From Amycolatopsis taiwanensis DSM 45107 (GTDB lineage Bacteria > Actinomycetota > Actinomycetes > Mycobacteriales > Pseudonocardiaceae), in contig NZ_KI912602.1 of the NCBI RefSeq assembly GCF_000519205.1, positions 1 through 64,000 of the forward strand: 64,000 nt of DNA, written 5' to 3'. Of this stretch, positions 14,480-21,524 are shown piece by piece; position 1 is the first letter of the stretch; every line of letters begins with the position of its first letter. Below the pieces are notes generated by a model that was not told where the DNA came from, did no database searches, and was given only the letters and a program-made list of their open reading frames with translations. Position numbers and translations under genes: made by a program.

Positions 14480-14880
14480 AAGCGCTCACCGTCAAGCAGC
14501 CCTGGGCCTGGGCCATCGCCGCCGGCCACAAGCCCATCGAAAACCGCAGCTGGACCACCAGCTACCGCGGCCCGCTCGCCATCCACGCCGGCAAAACCAT
14601 CGACCGCCACGCCATGCCGCTCGTGCGCCAACTCCTCGCCACCATCGGTGCCGACACCGCCGAACTCGACCAGCCGCTCACCCGCGGCGCCGTCATCGCC
14701 ACCGCCGAACTGGTCGACGTCTGCGCGCAAGCCGTCAGCGGAGGTACCTGCGCGTGCGGACCCTGGGCCGAACCAGGCCAGCATCACTGGCGGCTTGCGA
14801 ACGTGCAGCGCCTCGCGGAGCCCGCGCTCGTGACCGGTCGGCTCGGCCTGTGGCATTGGGAAGCCGGTGAGCAGTCATGA
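14476..14880 (+). CDS. ASCH-domain protein
   Basis: The 134-aa protein begins VKALTVKQPWAWAIAAGHKP, followed by IENRSWTTSYRGPLAIHAGK. This is the hallmark of ASCH/PUA-like phage proteins that resemble the activating signal cointegrator fold. The C-terminus LVTGRLGLWHWE completes the barrel. ASCH proteins are thought to bind RNA or modified nucleosides. That is interesting beside a DpdA-like enzyme, but no link is shown. Confidence 0.8.
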   Translation: MKALTVKQPWAWAIAAGHKPIENRSWTTSYRGPLAIHAGKTIDRHAMPLVRQLLATIGADTAELDQPLTRGAVIATAELVDVCAQAVSGGTCACGPWAEPGQHHWRLANVQRLAEPALVTGRLGLWHWEAGEQS

Positions 14881-15248
14881 CCACGACCCTCACCAGGCCC
14901 ACCTGCACCATCAAGGGCTGCACCCGCAACCGCAAAGCCAAAGGCCTGTGCAACAACCACTACCAGCAGCTTCGGCGCGCGGGACGCGTCACCGCGCCCG
15001 AAAAGGACACCCACTGCTCGGTCGACGGTTGCACCAACACCCGCACCGCCCGCGGCTACTGCCTCGGCCACTACACGAACTGGAAACGCACCGGCAACCC
15101 CGAACACGCGCCGGTGCAGCAGCTTTCCCGCGATGAACTCGTCTACCTGCGCCGCCTCGTCGGCCTCCCCGACACCGGACCCACCGCCGAGCAGATCGCA
15201 CGGTGGCGGGCCGAGGAAACCGCCGACGGGCTGGGGGTGGCGTCGTGA
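14877..15248 (+). CDS. Double zinc-motif protein, 123 aa
   Basis: Two repeated zinc units are visible: CTIKGCTRNRKAKGLCNNHY and CSVDGCTNTRTARGYCLGHY. Each has a CX4CX9-10CX2H pattern, the type found in phage HNH-associated or small DNA-binding proteins. No HNH catalytic motif follows, so a DNA-binding or adaptor role is more likely. Confidence 0.7.
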   Translation: MTTTLTRPTCTIKGCTRNRKAKGLCNNHYQQLRRAGRVTAPEKDTHCSVDGCTNTRTARGYCLGHYTNWKRTGNPEHAPVQQLSRDELVYLRRLVGLPDTGPTAEQIARWRAEETADGLGVAS

Positions 15249-16072
15249 GTACCGCAAAGAACATGATCGACATGCTGCGGCGCCACTATCTGCCAGAGAC
15301 CAAGCCGCCGGGCGGGGTCTTCGCTCCGGAGATCGCCGCGCCGAGTTCCGACCGGCGTGCGGATCTGATCTGGCAGGGGGTGACGGCCGGGTTCGGTCAG
15401 GACCTCGTCGGCCACGAGATCAAGGTTTCGCGACGCGACCTGCAAGTCGAGCTGGCCGACCACACCAAGTCCGACGCCTGGATGCGGTACTGCGACCGGT
15501 GGTGGCTGGTGGTCTCGGACCTGTCGCTCATTGAAGGCCTGGAACTGCCGCCTACGTGGGGCGTCATGGCCCCGCCGTCCGGGCGCCGCACTCGCTCGAT
15601 GACCGTCATCGTGGACGCACCCCAGCTCAAGCCGGTCGACCAGGCTCCGGCGTACCTGCGGATCGCCACGTGGCTGCACTGGAAGCTCCAGGACGAGCGC
15701 AGCCAGCATCGGGCGGCTCGGGTAGACCTGGAGCGTCGGGACAACCGCATCCGCGACCTGGAGAACCAACTGACGGCGGCCGGTCGTGCGACCCACATGT
15801 CCGACCGCATGCAGGTCATCACCCAGATCGTCGATGCGCTCGGGGTGGCCTACGGCGGTGGCCTCGGTGACGGCTATCGCGAGACCGTCAGCGTCGATGA
15901 GGTCGTCGAGGCACTGACGGACCTGAAGGCCGCGCGTGGTCGTGCGCGCGAAGTCCAGAGCCGGGCCGAATACCTCCTCGGCCAACTCACGTACGTACGT
16001 GGTGATCTCGATCGGCTGCTGAAAGACCGCGACGTCGACAGCCTCGCGAAGTTGGTTCGGAGGCCGGCATGA
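15245..16072 (+). CDS. MmcB-like DNA-binding/nuclease-fold protein
   Basis: From GTG 15245 the 275-aa protein has an N-terminal domain resembling MmcB and PD-(D/E)XK-like folds (LVGHEIKVSRRDLQVELADH, then SDAWMRYCDRWWLVVSD). The E-x-K motif (HEIKVS) may be catalytic or structural. A C-terminal coiled coil (residues about 155-200, ERRDNRIRDLENQLTAAGRA) follows. It could act in phage recombination or repair; the family call is from motif memory. Confidence 0.62.
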   Translation: MSTAKNMIDMLRRHYLPETKPPGGVFAPEIAAPSSDRRADLIWQGVTAGFGQDLVGHEIKVSRRDLQVELADHTKSDAWMRYCDRWWLVVSDLSLIEGLELPPTWGVMAPPSGRRTRSMTVIVDAPQLKPVDQAPAYLRIATWLHWKLQDERSQHRAARVDLERRDNRIRDLENQLTAAGRATHMSDRMQVITQIVDALGVAYGGGLGDGYRETVSVDEVVEALTDLKAARGRAREVQSRAEYLLGQLTYVRGDLDRLLKDRDVDSLAKLVRRPA

Positions 16073-16950
16073 CCCGCGACGAGCCGCGCCGCCGCTGGGG
16101 CAAAGCCGGGCGTCGCCTCACCGCCCAGGAATCCGCCGCCATCGCCCGCCGCAAACACCAGCGGACCGTCGACCAGCAAGAGACCTACCGCGCCTGGCGC
16201 GCCGGATGCGTGACCCCGTGGCGCATCACCGCCGCCCTCGACATCCGTGGCCTCTACGGGCCGGAAGTTGACGAAGCGTGTGGCGTTGCCGAGCCCGCGG
16301 TGGACATGTGGGAAGACGGCCAGCTCTACCCCACCTGGGAGCAACTGCTCGCCCTCGCCAAACTCACCGACTTCCCCGTGGGGTTCTTCACCCTCGGCGG
16401 CGAACCCATCCCAGTAGACGCCACCAGCCTGCTGTGCGGCATGACCGACGCCCAGATCGCCGCGTGGAAACGCGACCACCGCGAACCCGTCCTGGAGTTC
16501 CTGCCCGAAGCCATCGCCACCACCGTCGAAGGAGAACCCGTTGAGCGAGCACGAATTCACCCCGGACCAGATCGTGCAGGGCATCGCGCGGGCCGTCCGG
16601 GAGCGCGCGTTCGACGTGATCCCCAGCCTGATCACGCTGCTCGCACTCCAGGACCCCGACCGCGCGCAGAAAGCCCTCGACGCGCTGCAGGGACGAGCCA
16701 CGTTCCAGGTGCAGTTCACATGACCCTCGACCGCACCGGCGAGCCCATCGACCCCGACACCGGCCACCACTGCGCCAACGGCTGGCAGCTCGGCCACACC
16801 CTCGACGACGACCAGCCCTTGCGCTGCCTGATCTGCCACCCCGAATTCCTGCCCGAACGACGCCGCGCCCGGCTCTGGGGCGGCAACCCCGACGCCCGGC
16901 CACACCCGTCCAGCACCGAAACCCGTCCATCTACCAGGGAGAACCGATGA
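16069..16950 (+). CDS. HTH protein running on into a second gene (293-aa composite ORF)
   Basis: The first ~155 residues look coding, with an XRE-like fold: ITAALDIRGLYGPEVDEACG, VAEPAVDMWEDG and PTWEQLLALAKLTDFPVGFF. From about 16541 the frame becomes Arg/Pro/Gly-rich and lies out of frame over another gene (16541-16723). From 16720 it becomes sensible again and corresponds to a separate ORF. The original gene probably ended near 16541 and lost its stop or suffered a frameshift. Confidence 0.5.
   Translation: MTRDEPRRRWGKAGRRLTAQESAAIARRKHQRTVDQQETYRAWRAGCVTPWRITAALDIRGLYGPEVDEACGVAEPAVDMWEDGQLYPTWEQLLALAKLTDFPVGFFTLGGEPIPVDATSLLCGMTDAQIAAWKRDHREPVLEFLPEAIATTVEGEPVERARIHPGPDRAGHRAGRPGARVRRDPQPDHAARTPGPRPRAESPRRAAGTSHVPGAVHMTLDRTGEPIDPDTGHHCANGWQLGHTLDDDQPLRCLICHPEFLPERRRARLWGGNPDARPHPSSTETRPSTRENR
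16541..16723 (+). CDS. 60-aa hypothetical protein with TTG start
   Basis: TTG at 16541 follows GAAGGAG by 7 bases. The protein SEHEFTPDQIVQGIARAVRE, RAFDVIPSLITLLALQDPDR, AQKALDALQG is a plausible helical protein. It lies within the 293-aa frame but in a different phase and is far more protein-like there. Its stop overlaps the ATG at 16720. Confidence 0.6.
   Translation: MSEHEFTPDQIVQGIARAVRERAFDVIPSLITLLALQDPDRAQKALDALQGRATFQVQFT
16720..16950 (+). CDS. Small CxxC hypothetical protein, 76 aa
   Basis: ATG at 16720 overlaps the preceding TGA. The sequence GHHCANGWQLGHTLDDDQPL, then RCLICHPEFLPERRRARLWG has a HxC...CxxC arrangement likely to bind zinc. In frame with the upstream HTH ORF, but an independent start is far more plausible. 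Confidence 0.6.
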   Translation: MTLDRTGEPIDPDTGHHCANGWQLGHTLDDDQPLRCLICHPEFLPERRRARLWGGNPDARPHPSSTETRPSTRENR

Positions 16951-17159
16951 ACGAAGTGATCCAGTTCCAGCCCCAGCAGCGCGTCTTCCAGGCCGGAGAC
17001 CCCGAACCGAGCGACGTGGCCCGAGTCCGCGACAACGAGGGCGACGTGTGGGAGCGCATCGAACCCATGGCGTGGCAGGTGGCGGGCGAGGACCCCGACT
17101 ACGCCGTGTCGTGGCAGTCGCTGGCCCCGTACGCGCCGCTGACCGAGGTCCGGTCCTGA
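16947..17159 (+). CDS. Hypothetical protein, 70 aa
   Basis: An acidic/aromatic small protein (DVARVRDNEGDVWERIEPMA, then DYAVSWQSLAPYAPL). RBS AGGGAGAACCG lies upstream. No family recognised; the compact beta-like sequence is typical of actinophage early ORFs. Confidence 0.58.
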   Translation: MNEVIQFQPQQRVFQAGDPEPSDVARVRDNEGDVWERIEPMAWQVAGEDPDYAVSWQSLAPYAPLTEVRS

Positions 17160-17293
17160 TGGCCGACACCGAGACAGCGCTTCCCGCCCGGTTGGACACG
17201 GCGGACACGCCGATCCTCGCCGCCGTGCTCCGCGACCTGGCCGCCACGGACGACGAGTCCGAGGCTTCCGACGGCGAGAGCGAGGCGCGCTGA
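17159..17293 (+). CDS. 44-aa acidic hypothetical protein
   Basis: ATG overlaps the previous stop by one base and its TGA overlaps the next ATG. The sequence has a helix (TPILAAVLRDLAATDDE) and an acidic Ser-rich tail. Function unknown. Confidence 0.48.
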   Translation: MADTETALPARLDTADTPILAAVLRDLAATDDESEASDGESEAR

Positions 17294-17463
17294 TGCCCAT
17301 TCCTGCCGCCTCAGATCGCCGTGGAGCCACGAACCCCGGTTCGCTGGTGTCCACGGACGCCGGAAACCGTGTGGGTCAAATCAGACCCGCTTTTCCCGTC
17401 AACTTCTTCCGTCGGATGCCCACCGGCGGAAGCACCGCCTACATCCACCCCGAGGAGGACCAA

Positions 17464-17802
17464 GTGACCCAGGACCCGGCCGCCATCGCGGCATCGATCG
17501 ACTGGACCCCGACCTGCCGACCAGGCGAGGAGCGGCAGGCCATCGTCGAGCAGGTTCTCCGCGCCGCTGCGCCGGCCGCGAGCGGAGACACCATCGAACG
17601 GGCTACGCGGATCATCTGGAGCGACCAGGTTGACCACCTAGCACCGGCGGAGATCGCGCACCACCTTGCCGTTGTTGGCCTCCTGGTTGACGGCCGGGAC
17701 CGGGCCCGCATCGAGAAGGCGCTGGCGATCGCCTCGAAGCTCAAGCACGCCGTCGCCGAGGAGATCCGCACCGCCCTGACCAGCACCGAGGAGCAGCAGT
17801 GA
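17464..17802 (+). CDS. Hypothetical early protein, 112 aa
   Basis: I start at GTG 17464, 5-6 bases after GAGGAGG. The same frame is open back to an ATG at 17293, but that extension is unlike coding sequence (Pro/Arg-rich, no RBS). The body is helical: GEERQAIVEQVLRAAAPAAS, AEIAHHLAVVGLLVDGRDRA, RIEKALAIASKLKHAVAEEI. No known family. Confidence 0.55.
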   Translation: MTQDPAAIAASIDWTPTCRPGEERQAIVEQVLRAAAPAASGDTIERATRIIWSDQVDHLAPAEIAHHLAVVGLLVDGRDRARIEKALAIASKLKHAVAEEIRTALTSTEEQQ

Positions 17803-18287
17803 CCCAGAACCAGACCACGAGCATCGGGATCGCGATTCTGCGCTACCCCGTCGGAGACCTGTGGGCCGCATACGTGGTGTGCCAGGACGGCCCCACCCGG
17901 CTACTGTCCGCCCGGCCGCGTGAGCAGATGATCGCCGCATCGTCGGCGGCTGTCCGCGACATGGCCACCCATGCGCCCGGCCCGGTGCAGGTGTGGCGGT
18001 GGGAAACCACCGAGACCGAGGCGCAGGCCCTGGTTCGAGACCTCCCCACGCCGGTGCTGGTGCAGCGGGTGCGGCGAGAGGCCGAGGCACCGCTGGCTGC
18101 CCGTGAGTTCCGGGCCGGTCAGCGGGTGATGGAGACCCGCTCCGGCCGCGGCTGGCTGGGCACCGTGCAACGCCGCATCATCGGCTACCCCGCCGACGTC
18201 GTGCCGGTCGAACTGGACGGCACCGACGGCGAGATCGTCGGCATCCCGCCGCATGAACTGATCATCGACACCCAGGAGCCCCAGTGA
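17799..18287 (+). CDS. Hypothetical protein with KOW/Tudor-like tail, 162 aa
   Basis: The N-terminal part (ILRYPVGDLWAAYVVCQDGP) is unassigned. The C-terminal part (FRAGQRVMETRSGRGWLGTV, then DVVPVELDGTDGEIVGIPPH) has the pattern of a small beta-barrel reading module seen in phage proteins. That fold assignment is a guess from pattern. GTGA overlaps on both sides. Confidence 0.55.
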   Translation: MTQNQTTSIGIAILRYPVGDLWAAYVVCQDGPTRLLSARPREQMIAASSAAVRDMATHAPGPVQVWRWETTETEAQALVRDLPTPVLVQRVRREAEAPLAAREFRAGQRVMETRSGRGWLGTVQRRIIGYPADVVPVELDGTDGEIVGIPPHELIIDTQEPQ

Positions 18288-19117
18288 CCGCGGACCAGAC
18301 CACTCGGACATGCGAGGCGTGTGGCCGCACCTACCACGACATGGAGGGCATGGTGGGCGACCGCGACTACTGCCACCCCGACGGCATGACCGGCGAAACC
18401 TGCTACGCGCGGGCGTCGCGGGCCGGGTTGACCGGGCGTCAGGACCAGACCACCACCGACACCGCACATGCTCATGAGCATGTGGTGAGCATGTCGAGTG
18501 AGCATGTGCCAGCCGACACCGCAGCCCTGCGCGTTCACATCGCCGAAGCGTTCCGCAAGCTCGACGCCGAACGCTGGGGCTACGACAACGGCTTCGTTCC
18601 CTACGGCGGGGACGAGGAGTCCGACTCGTTCGTCGATGCCGCCGTGGCCGTCATCGCACCCGCACTGGCCGACCTCAGCCAGAAGCTGGCCGCCGCCGAA
18701 GCCTCCGCCGGCCAGTGGCGCAACGCCGCCGAAACCATGCAGCGCGTGCTCGCCGCGCTGTCCGGAGACTGCGGCCACGCCGAGCACGTCAGCACGCGGC
18801 AGATCCGGGCATGCCTCGCCCGCCCTGCCGGTGAGAGCGGCGACAACCCGGGCGAGGCGCAGCCGAGGATTACCTACCCCATCCATGCAGCCCACATCGA
18901 GCCCGGCAGCCCCTATTTCGACGAAACGATGCCGCCTGGCTGGTGGGTGCTCGGCTCCCACTATCCCGAGGAGGGCGCCGACCTGGAGATTCAGGTGGCG
19001 GAGGCAATGGACGACAACGGCGCGGACATCCGTGGGTGGGTTGCTGAGCGAATCGCCGCCGCACTGTCGGACATCACCCAGCCGACTCCGTCCGAGGAAC
19101 CGGGGGAGACGCGGTGA
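18284..19117 (+). CDS. Hypothetical protein with N-terminal zinc motif, 277 aa
   Basis: Starts VTADQTTRTCEACGRTYHDM with CEAC...YC...C, a likely zinc site. A Thr/His-rich stretch encoded by the repeat cluster at 18465-18507 follows (HAHEHVVSMSSEHV). After that come helices (LADLSQKLAAAEASAGQWRN) and an acidic domain. No recognised family. The repeats inside its coding region may be a DNA site rather than a protein feature. Confidence 0.58.
   Translation: MTADQTTRTCEACGRTYHDMEGMVGDRDYCHPDGMTGETCYARASRAGLTGRQDQTTTDTAHAHEHVVSMSSEHVPADTAALRVHIAEAFRKLDAERWGYDNGFVPYGGDEESDSFVDAAVAVIAPALADLSQKLAAAEASAGQWRNAAETMQRVLAALSGDCGHAEHVSTRQIRACLARPAGESGDNPGEAQPRITYPIHAAHIEPGSPYFDETMPPGWWVLGSHYPEEGADLEIQVAEAMDDNGADIRGWVAERIAAALSDITQPTPSEEPGETR
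18465..18507. repeat. 20-bp palindrome plus TGAGCATGT direct repeats
   Basis: CACATGCTCATGAGCATGTG (18465-18484) is its own reverse complement. TGAGCATGT occurs at 18475, 18486 and 18499, and its complement ACATGCTCA at 18466. Four copies of one 9-mer in 42 bp suggest an iteron-like or operator site. It lies in the early operon, inside a reading frame, about 4.7 kb downstream of the replication-organiser-like gene. Confidence 0.6.
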
Positions 19118-19515
19118 GCGCCTACACCACCGAGTACGGCGAGCGTGTCCGTGACGCGCGCGAACGCGCTCGCCTCACTCAAATCCAACTCGGCAACCGG
19201 CTCAGCCTCACCCGAAGCAGCATCGTCAACATCGAAGCCGGACGCCAAGCCGCCACAGCCGAACAGGTCATCGGCACTGCACAAGCCCTCGATGTGGACC
19301 CCGCATGGCTGCTGCTCGGCGATCGTCCCGGCGTGGAAGCGCACATCATCCCGGCCGATGCCGAGAACCGGTTCCGAGAACTGGTGCGCGGAGTCGTCTT
19401 CGGCCAGATCGACGAGCGCTTGGGCATCGCGTGGCAGGCCTACGAAAAGGTCCTGACTCGCTTCCCGGTGCGCCCCGCCCCGTCTTCCCAGGAGAACAGC
19501 GAGGACCAGGCGTGA
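19114..19515 (+). CDS. XRE-family HTH regulator
   Basis: The 133-aa protein has a canonical HTH_3 domain in residues 7-65: YGERVRDARERARLTQIQLG, NRLSLTRSSIVNIEAGRQAA and VIGTAQALDVDPAWLLLGD. The C-terminal half has no recognised domain. It may time expression near the end of the early operon. Confidence 0.8.
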   Translation: MSAYTTEYGERVRDARERARLTQIQLGNRLSLTRSSIVNIEAGRQAATAEQVIGTAQALDVDPAWLLLGDRPGVEAHIIPADAENRFRELVRGVVFGQIDERLGIAWQAYEKVLTRFPVRPAPSSQENSEDQA

Positions 19516-19911
19516 CCCAGCCCCGCACTGCCGTCGAGATCGACCTGCCCATGGTCATCCAGCTCAAGACCGGATGCCGGCCGCTCACCCATAACGACCG
19601 GCTCCACCACCGCCCGCGCCCGGCACGTCAAGACCATCCGCCACGCCGCCCACCTCGGCGCCCGCTCCAAACGGCTCCCCGCCGCCGGCCACATCACCGT
19701 GCAGCTGCACTACGCGCCCGGCGGCCGGCGATCCGTCACCGACGCACCCAACCTCACCGCCACCTCGAAACCCGCCATCGACGGCCTCGTCGATGCCGGA
19801 ATCGTGCCCAACGACACCGACCAGCACGTCACCGAACACATGCCCGTCATCCACCCCGGCCCCGGCACACGGCGGCTCTGGCTCGAAGTCACACCCACGG
19901 AAGCCGAGTGA
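19512..19911 (+). pseudogene. RusA-like Holliday-junction resolvase with internal frameshift
   Basis: The frame from GTG 19512 reads AVEIDLPMVIQLKTGCRPLT, HNDRLHH, then becomes nonsense. From about 19610 the +1 frame continues the protein: ARARHVKTIRHAAHLGARSK, VQLHYAPGGRRSVTDAPNLT, PAIDGLVDAGIVPNDTDQHV and RRLWLEVTP. That order (NDR..HW-like start, D-rich PNL/KPAIDGL core) is RusA-like. Joining needs removal of one C in the C-rich stretch near 19608-19617. Either the gene is broken, the assembly has an error, or the ribosome shifts; the catalytic Asp region is complete after the shift. Confidence 0.68.
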
Positions 19912-19994
19912 CCCTTCTCGCCTACCTCGTCGGCCCGGTGGCACTCGCCACCGGGCTTACCGCTGCCCGACTCGCCACCTGGAGGAACCGTTGA
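19908..19994 (+). CDS. 28-aa single-TM peptide
   Basis: GTG at 19908 overlaps the resolvase stop. The product TLLAYLVGPVALATGLTAAR is one hydrophobic helix ending in basic residues. Its stop overlaps the TTG of the next gene. Small membrane peptides are common in phage early operons; role unknown. Confidence 0.42.
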   Translation: MTLLAYLVGPVALATGLTAARLATWRNR

Positions 19995-20854
19995 CCACCG
20001 CCGTGCCCTGCGTGCTGGGCTGCTTGAACGCCGACGGCATCCCGTACCCGGCCGCGCCCGGCCAGCTCGCCTGCACACCGTGCGAGCAACGGCTCATGGG
20101 CGTGCTCGGCGACCTCGCCGACCGGCTCATCACCCTCCAAACCGCCGACGCCCTCGCCCCCCACAGCGCCCCCGGCGAAAGAGGCACACCCGGATACGGG
20201 CCGCGCAGCCCAGCCCTCGACGCGCTCATCGCCCACGGCGACATGCGCACCAAATGGTCATCCGAACTGGGCCACGGCGTCGTCGCCACCGTCGAATCGT
20301 GGGCACGGTGCATCCGCGAAGAAGTCGGCGCCCTGCCACCCGCCGAACGGGCCACCTTCGGCCGTGAACTGCGCACCATCCGGTTCCACTGGGACCACGT
20401 CATGTCCTCGCCGTGGCTCGACGAGTTCGCGCGCGAGATGCGCGAAGCACTGTCCAGCCTGCTCAACGCCGGACGGCTCACCGAACGCGCCATGCGGATC
20501 GGGCCCTGCCCCGGGCTCGTCGCCATCGGCGAAGAGGTCTTCACCAGCGAAACCATCTACCGGGAATGCGGCGCAACCCTCCGAGTCCGCGCCAGCGACG
20601 ACGAGATCCGCTGCCGGACGTGCGGCACCGTGTGGCCACGGTCCCGCTGGCGCGAGATCGGCGACCCGTGGGCCGACTACGCCACCCTCGCCGACGACTA
20701 CGGCGTCGCCGTCGGCACCCTGTGGCGGTGGGCCAGCGAGGACCGCAAGAACGGGCTGGCCTGGCGCACGGAGAAACGCGGCGGGAGACTCCTCGTGCAC
20801 CGCGACGACGCCGAAGCCTCACGGGCACGGCGACACCACAGGAAGGTGGCGTGA
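19991..20854 (+). CDS. Zinc-finger plus HTH hypothetical protein
   Basis: TTG at 19991 follows GGAGGAACCG. The 287-aa protein has CVLGCLNADG...CTPC at the N-terminus, ECGATL...IRCRTCG later as a second zinc site, and a C-terminal HTH (YATLADDYGVAVGTLWRWAS). It resembles conserved actinophage proteins found just before terminase. It could bind the cos/pac region or regulate late genes, but this is inference from position. Confidence 0.62.
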   Translation: MTTAVPCVLGCLNADGIPYPAAPGQLACTPCEQRLMGVLGDLADRLITLQTADALAPHSAPGERGTPGYGPRSPALDALIAHGDMRTKWSSELGHGVVATVESWARCIREEVGALPPAERATFGRELRTIRFHWDHVMSSPWLDEFAREMREALSSLLNAGRLTERAMRIGPCPGLVAIGEEVFTSETIYRECGATLRVRASDDEIRCRTCGTVWPRSRWREIGDPWADYATLADDYGVAVGTLWRWASEDRKNGLAWRTEKRGGRLLVHRDDAEASRARRHHRKVA

Positions 20855-21171
20855 TGGCCGGGTTGAACCCGCTGGAAAACCTGCGCGTCGCGATGCAGGA
20901 ACTCGAGGACTCCCGCCGCGTCGTGATCTGCTCACCCGAGTGGGAATCTCGCGTCAAGACGATGATCGACGCCTACGGCATCGGCGGTCTGTGGTCGGTG
21001 CAGGTGAACCGCTTCATCGGCGACGACAAGCTCGTCATCGTCGACCCGAACGCGATGGAAGCCGCGCACCGGCAAGCCATGCAACGCGCAGCCCGCGACT
21101 TCCGGTTCGACCCCAACCCGCCGCCGCACGCGGCCCACAACGGAGGGTGGCTACGCCGATGGATGACCTGA
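20854..21171 (+). CDS. Hypothetical protein, 105 aa
   Basis: ATG 20854 overlaps the previous stop (a GTG at 20851 is an alternative). It begins AGLNPLENLRVAMQELEDSR and has a mixed alpha/beta centre (VQVNRFIGDDKLVIVDPNAM). No known family. Confidence 0.58.
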   Translation: MAGLNPLENLRVAMQELEDSRRVVICSPEWESRVKTMIDAYGIGGLWSVQVNRFIGDDKLVIVDPNAMEAAHRQAMQRAARDFRFDPNPPPHAAHNGGWLRRWMT

Positions 21172-21338
21172 TCAACGCCAGCAATACCACCGTTCAGGAC
21201 GAACTCGCGCTCTGCATAGGCGCGTGCATCAACGCCGGCATGTCGCCCAACGACATCGCGGGCGTGTTGCTCCGCAGCGGCTGGAGACCACCCGAGGGTC
21301 TGGCCTACCTCGACGGCATGGAGCTGACCCGTGGATGA
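21159..21338 (+). CDS. Hypothetical protein, 59 aa
   Basis: ATG 21159 lies after GGAGGGTGG. The protein (ELALCIGACINAGMSPNDIA, then GVLLRSGWRPP) is small and helical. It overlaps the previous gene by 13 bases, more than usual in this operon. Confidence 0.5.
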   Translation: MDDLINASNTTVQDELALCIGACINAGMSPNDIAGVLLRSGWRPPEGLAYLDGMELTRG

Positions 21339-21372
21339 CCTGATCGCGTTCCTGCGGGCACGGCGGCCTTGA
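21331..21372 (+). pseudogene. Remnant start of a DUF6221-type gene
   Basis: GTG 21331 begins VDDLIAFLRARRP and then stops. The first ten residues match the invariant start of DUF6221-family prophage proteins (MDDLIAFLRARLDEDE in my memory). Only this stub is left at the end of the early operon, suggesting a deletion up to the late promoter region. Confidence 0.4.
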
Positions 21373-21402
21373 ATGACGACACGCCGCGCCAGTCACGCTT
21401 AG

Positions 21403-21431
21403 TTGCCGAAGATCGAAGCGAAGGCTAAATT
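21403..21431 (+). promoter_or_regulatory. Candidate late promoter
   Basis: TTGCCG (21403-21408) and TAAATT (21426-21431) are spaced by exactly 17 bp in an AT-richer patch between the early and late genes. Transcription would start near 21438 and run through the hairpin at 21472-21505 before the terminase gene. The -35 is weak against the consensus, so this is tentative. Confidence 0.4.
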
Positions 21432-21471
21432 TGTCACCGTTGGTGCAGTGTCCGTACGGGACGCGCCCACG

Positions 21472-21505
21472 AAAGCCCCCGTCGACCCCCAGCGACGGGG
21501 GCTTT
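21472..21505 (+). terminator. Hairpin with T tract before the terminase genes
   Basis: AAAGCCCCCGTCG (21472-21484) pairs perfectly with CGACGGGGGCTTT (21493-21505), loop 8 nt, followed by CCCATG. It is a bidirectional intrinsic-terminator shape. Because a candidate promoter lies just upstream, it may also act as a regulated leader for the late operon. The same hairpin/tail design recurs at 31421, 34793, 45538 and 48069. Confidence 0.75.
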
Positions 21506-21524
21506 CCCATGCTCGGAGGTACCC

